Below are positions 61,331 through 64,000 of a DNA stretch of 64,000 bases, in pieces. Under the pieces are notes generated by a model. That model saw nothing but the letters and a program-made list of their open reading frames with translations, ran no database searches and had not been told where the DNA came from. How positions within the stretch are numbered: the stretch's first letter is position 1; each line of letters begins with the position of its first letter. The stretch covers positions 62,001 through 126,000 of the forward strand of contig JAULBX010027716.1 in assembly GCA_032358255.1 (NCBI GenBank). Reading direction: 5' to 3'. The translations under genes were made by a program, and so were the position numbers. The DNA comes from Heterotrichella gracilis. Its lineage: Eukaryota > Sar > Xanthophyceae > Tribonematales > Xanthonemataceae.

Positions 61331-61624
61331 ATGAGTGGGCTGTTGAGGCAGGCGGGCAGGCGGGCAGCATCCACTGTGCAGCACAGCCTACAGCACAGCC
61401 AGAAGCGGTATGCTGGGGACCTGCCAGTGAAGAGCAACCCCTACATCGAGCAGTGGGGCACGCGGAGGGAGAACGTGGAGCACGAGTTCAAGTTTGACAA
61501 CAAGACCATGACCATGATAGCCCTCTGGGGGTTTGCGCTGCCCATCTTCTTCTACAAGGTCACCACAGCAGAGTTCAGGCATGCGGACCGAGCGCACGGC
61601 AAGCCTGAGCGCGACTTCATGTAG
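61331..61624 (+). CDS. NDUFB4: Complex I subunit NDUFB4/B15
   Basis: Accessory subunit of mitochondrial NADH:ubiquinone oxidoreductase (complex I) in the membrane arm. It is a single exon of 97 residues. NPYIEQWGTRRENVEHEF followed by one hydrophobic helix (MIALWGFALPIFFYKVT) and a C-terminal stretch ending GKPERDFM matches the plant B15 protein (Arabidopsis: FIEDWGSARENLEHNF, then IALPIIVYK, then GRPHRKFL, from memory). The first 35 residues (MSGLLRQAGRRAASTVQHSL onwards) look like a mitochondrial presequence that the plant protein lacks. The ATG at 61331 is chosen because the frame upstream has no other ATG. Small size and good motif match make the call secure. Confidence 0.88.
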   Translation: MSGLLRQAGRRAASTVQHSLQHSQKRYAGDLPVKSNPYIEQWGTRRENVEHEFKFDNKTMTMIALWGFALPIFFYKVTTAEFRHADRAHGKPERDFM

Positions 61625-62884
61625 GGCAGCACAGCCATATGTAGTGATGTGTCAAGTGTCGAGGTCAGGCGCCTTCTGGGTGCCAACCGTGCCGCACCTA
61701 TGCTGCGTACTGGCCCACCTTGGTGGCGCCGCCTGATGGGACCAACTCAGCCACCCACAGCCACCTTACAGTCCAGCATCGCGGTGCATTCTTGCAATGA
61801 TTAGACCTAGGTTTGGTGTTGCAGCGGGTGCACACCCTTTTACCAGCCTGTTGAACATAGGGCCTAGGCACCTAGTATTACACGCCTCTTTTCTTGCAGT
61901 CTTTCCCACTGGGTTTGCAAGGGTCCTTGTTAATTGTTTGTTGGAATCTTGGGCGGTGCTATGGATCGCGAAGGAAAATAAAGCAGGGAAGTTGCTTGAT
62001 GTAACAGGTTCACGAGCTCACCACTCTCACTGGCAGGGAACCTTGCTGTTGTAACTAATCTGTCTTTATTCTGTATGCCACTGCGCAGTACCATGGCACG
62101 GCACTGAGCGCACATGACCTACCTACAAACACAGCACAAGCTTGAAAATGGAAAAAGAGTCAGCCATCAACAGGGCGGCTGCACCAGCTACGTCATACGT
62201 ACGTTATACACTCACAACCTAGCGACAGAGTATTTATGACAAAGACTATCCTAAGAAGCATGTCCCAGACGCCACAGGGTGACTGATCACAACAACAGGA
62301 TGAATAAACCTGGAAAAGCATAAATCAGCTTGTATCACAGCATGTTCGTATACTATGCAGGGCATTGTTTATCGCCCAACAGGCTCAATGGCGCCTTAAG
62401 GGAAAACAAGTGCGTTACACTGCCCATACACACACTTGTATATTTTGGATAAAGTTTGCCAAATAGGAATGTACGATAACAAGCAGTTCCTCCTTGTTCC
62501 GCCCAAAGCAGACGGCAGCCTGGGCCCACTCAAGCTCACACCACCCCAAATTAGGGTTTACGGTTCAACCATACTAGTACTACACTCCCCACTGCCCTGT
62601 GCGGATTGCAGCAGCGGCTTCTGTGCGTGCGGCTGCTGGACCTCACCCAGCACCACCACCACCAGCGGCATGCCCTTGGGTGCGGCACTCGTGCAGTGGG
62701 GCCGACACCCATGCAGTGGGGGGCAGACTTCTTTTTGGGATTGGGCTTCAGGGCGCCTGTGTCCGCCACATACATCCACTGCACAACAATGGCCAACGCC
62801 ACGCCACGTCAGCATGGCAAATGACATGGAGCTGCAATAGTGCCAATGTAGCGTATTGGGGTTTAGGATTTGGGTTTCCCTGCA

Positions 62885-62931
62885 TGTATACCTAGGTGTA
62901 TGTATACCTAGGTGCATGCATACCTAGCTAG
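62885..62931. repeat. Short palindrome-rich tandem repeat
   Basis: Three copies of a roughly 16-bp unit (GTATACCTAGGTG, GTATACCTAGGTG and CATACCTAG) lie end to end. Each contains the palindromes GTATAC and CCTAGG. The array is intergenic. Confidence 0.7.
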
Positions 62932-62950
62932 GGACGAAGTGTGGACACGT

Positions 62951-62980
62951 GAACCCTAATTTATAAACCCTAAACCCTAG
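62951..62980 (-). repeat. Short CCCTAAA tract
   Basis: A degenerate CCCTAAT/CCCTAAA tract on the plus strand, the same telomere-like motif seen in several introns of this window. Confidence 0.7.
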
Positions 62981-63085
62981 ATGTGCATATTCATGTGTTG
63001 ACAAGGAGGTATCGCCCAAAGCCAATGGTTTCCAGAAAGACTTACCTATAGATAACGGTTGATGACGCCACTCTTGCGAGGCCTC

Positions 63086-64000
63086 CTAGGCCTCCGAGGG
63101 CCAGACCTCATCGCGTGGCGATACTTGGCTGGTGACCTCCAACTCTGAATGCACGGTCCTGGCAGGTTTGATACGGGCGATGCAGTCTTGCCAGGCCTTT
63201 GTGATGCATCTGCATATGCATATGAGGAGCATACCGCAGAGGCCCAACGCCAGGAGTCCCGCTGGAATGCCTGCAAGCACACAGACAGCTTGGTTTTGGG
63301 TGGCCGTGCGCCGCATGGATTAATGCATCAATTCATGCATTAATGGGAAGTGCAAGTGCATGCGGATGCCAGGCTGTGGACCACACAGGAAGCACGATGT
63401 CTTGTCTTGTGGCGGGGTGTTGCATTGTCTCTGGCCGTACCTATAGCCACCTCAGCGACTATGTTGCAGGTCCTGGTGCAGTTGCTGATTGCATCTGAGC
63501 TGTCATCCCCTAGGAGCAGCATCGTGTTAAAACTGTCGCTCATGGCTGCACCACCTTCGAGCACCCTCAAAAGACGAAAGTACCTGCACGGGACACCAGC
63601 CAAGGCAAGAGAGCCGTGTTAGGGAGCCAGCAACGGCGCCAGGAGATGGCTCCTGGCCAGGGGTTTGCTGGAGGGTTAGGAGGGTTTTGCAGGAGGGTTT
63701 TGCAGGCAGACAGGAGCTTGCCAGGGGAGGTCTGCAGGCAGGGGTTGGCCAGGGGTTTGCAAGAGGGTTTACATCAGGGTTTGGCAGGAGCCGGCCAGGA
63801 GGGGTTTGTAGGAAGTGTCCACGGGGAGCTTGCAACCAGGTACAGGGCCCTGGGCAGTAATGAGTAATTACCCTTATAAAGGGGTGTGAGACGCAGCATG
63901 GTGCAGCTGCTGGTGAGGTAGGCAAACAGTGGCGGTGTTGCTAGTGTAAGGAGGGTAAGGACAGAAACTTACCTAGGCTGGGCAGGTTTGTTGCGCTGCA
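63086..64000 (-). CDS. C-terminal part of a single-pass membrane protein
   Basis: Partial gene running off the right edge. Three exons join in frame: 63973 to beyond 64000, 63441-63583 and 63086-63270, ending at a TAG. The visible 120 or so residues read RYFRLLRVLEGG, then an extracellular-looking stretch with NCTRTCN (two cysteines and an N-glycosylation-type NCT sequon). After these come a transmembrane helix (IPAGLLALGLCGMLLICICRC) with a cysteine cluster at its inner end, and a cytosolic tail of about 45 residues ending VSPRDEVWPSEA. I do not recognise the family. The splice junctions are canonical and keep phase, which supports a real gene. Confidence 0.7.
63655..63830 (+). repeat. GGGTTTGCAGG-type minisatellite
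   Basis: Many loosely spaced GGGTTT(T/G)GCAGGAG-like units lie in an intron of the right-edge gene. They share the GGGTTT core with the telomere-like tracts but are interrupted by CCAGGGG variants. Confidence 0.65.

Larger units (their letters stand above)
61625..63085. other. Convergent intergenic region
   Basis: 1.46 kb lies between the stop codons of NDUFB4 (plus) and the right-edge gene (minus). A TGTAA signal occurs near 62050. A plus-strand open frame of 134 codons at 62436-62840 and its antisense partners were read without finding a family. A CCCTAAA tract lies at 62951-62980. Confidence 0.4.

Noticed and set aside
63655-63830. Real telomere or subtelomeric array
   Set aside because: Units are degenerate, interrupted and lie inside an intron of a gene continuing beyond the window.

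Overview
The window is nuclear DNA of a ciliated green alga (Viridiplantae). The evidence is spliceosomal GT-AG introns in almost every gene, an axonemal outer-arm dynein heavy chain, a plant-type complex I B15 subunit, a plant-type serpin, a RING protein with a RAWUL-like C-terminus of the plant DRIP/BMI1 kind, and scattered TTTAGGG-type (Arabidopsis-type) telomere-like motifs. Chlamydomonas telomeres use TTTTAGGG, so a close Chlamydomonas relative is less likely. I cannot name the species; a trebouxiophyte or another chlorophyte that has kept its cilia would fit.

Layout, left to right: OMA1 mitochondrial metalloprotease (+, 524-2968); a huge outer-arm dynein heavy chain, beta type (-, 3105-29408), converging on OMA1; an ARMC6-like armadillo protein (+, 29937-32834), divergent from the dynein; an inhibitory-type serpin (-, 33420-36233); a ribosomal-L1-fold protein of the RSL1D1/UTP30 kind (+, 37334-38942); a RING-RAWUL protein (+, 40580-41664); a decayed LINE 3' fragment (about 41990-42570); a membrane-anchored A1 aspartic protease (-, 43284-46796); a small plastid-type DnaJ zinc-finger protein (-, 48173-49010); a 137-residue profilin-like protein (-, 50151-50901); a type II membrane O-fucosyltransferase-like protein with a repetitive stem and two NPDL/HY-G-EGR motifs (+, 52528-60039); complex I subunit NDUFB4/B15 (+, 61331-61624); and the 3' end of an unrecognised membrane protein (-, 63086 to beyond 64000).

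I rebuilt exon structures by hand for all genes except the middle of the dynein. In each rebuilt gene the exons join in frame to a single stop. The genes do not form one pathway; this is an ordinary eukaryotic gene neighbourhood. The most unusual local feature is the fucosyltransferase-like gene. Its introns carry several tandem copies of exon edges (splice site plus adjoining coding sequence), an 87-bp repeat and a C-rich minisatellite that runs into a working splice acceptor. I found no RNA gene, CRISPR array or intact transposon.
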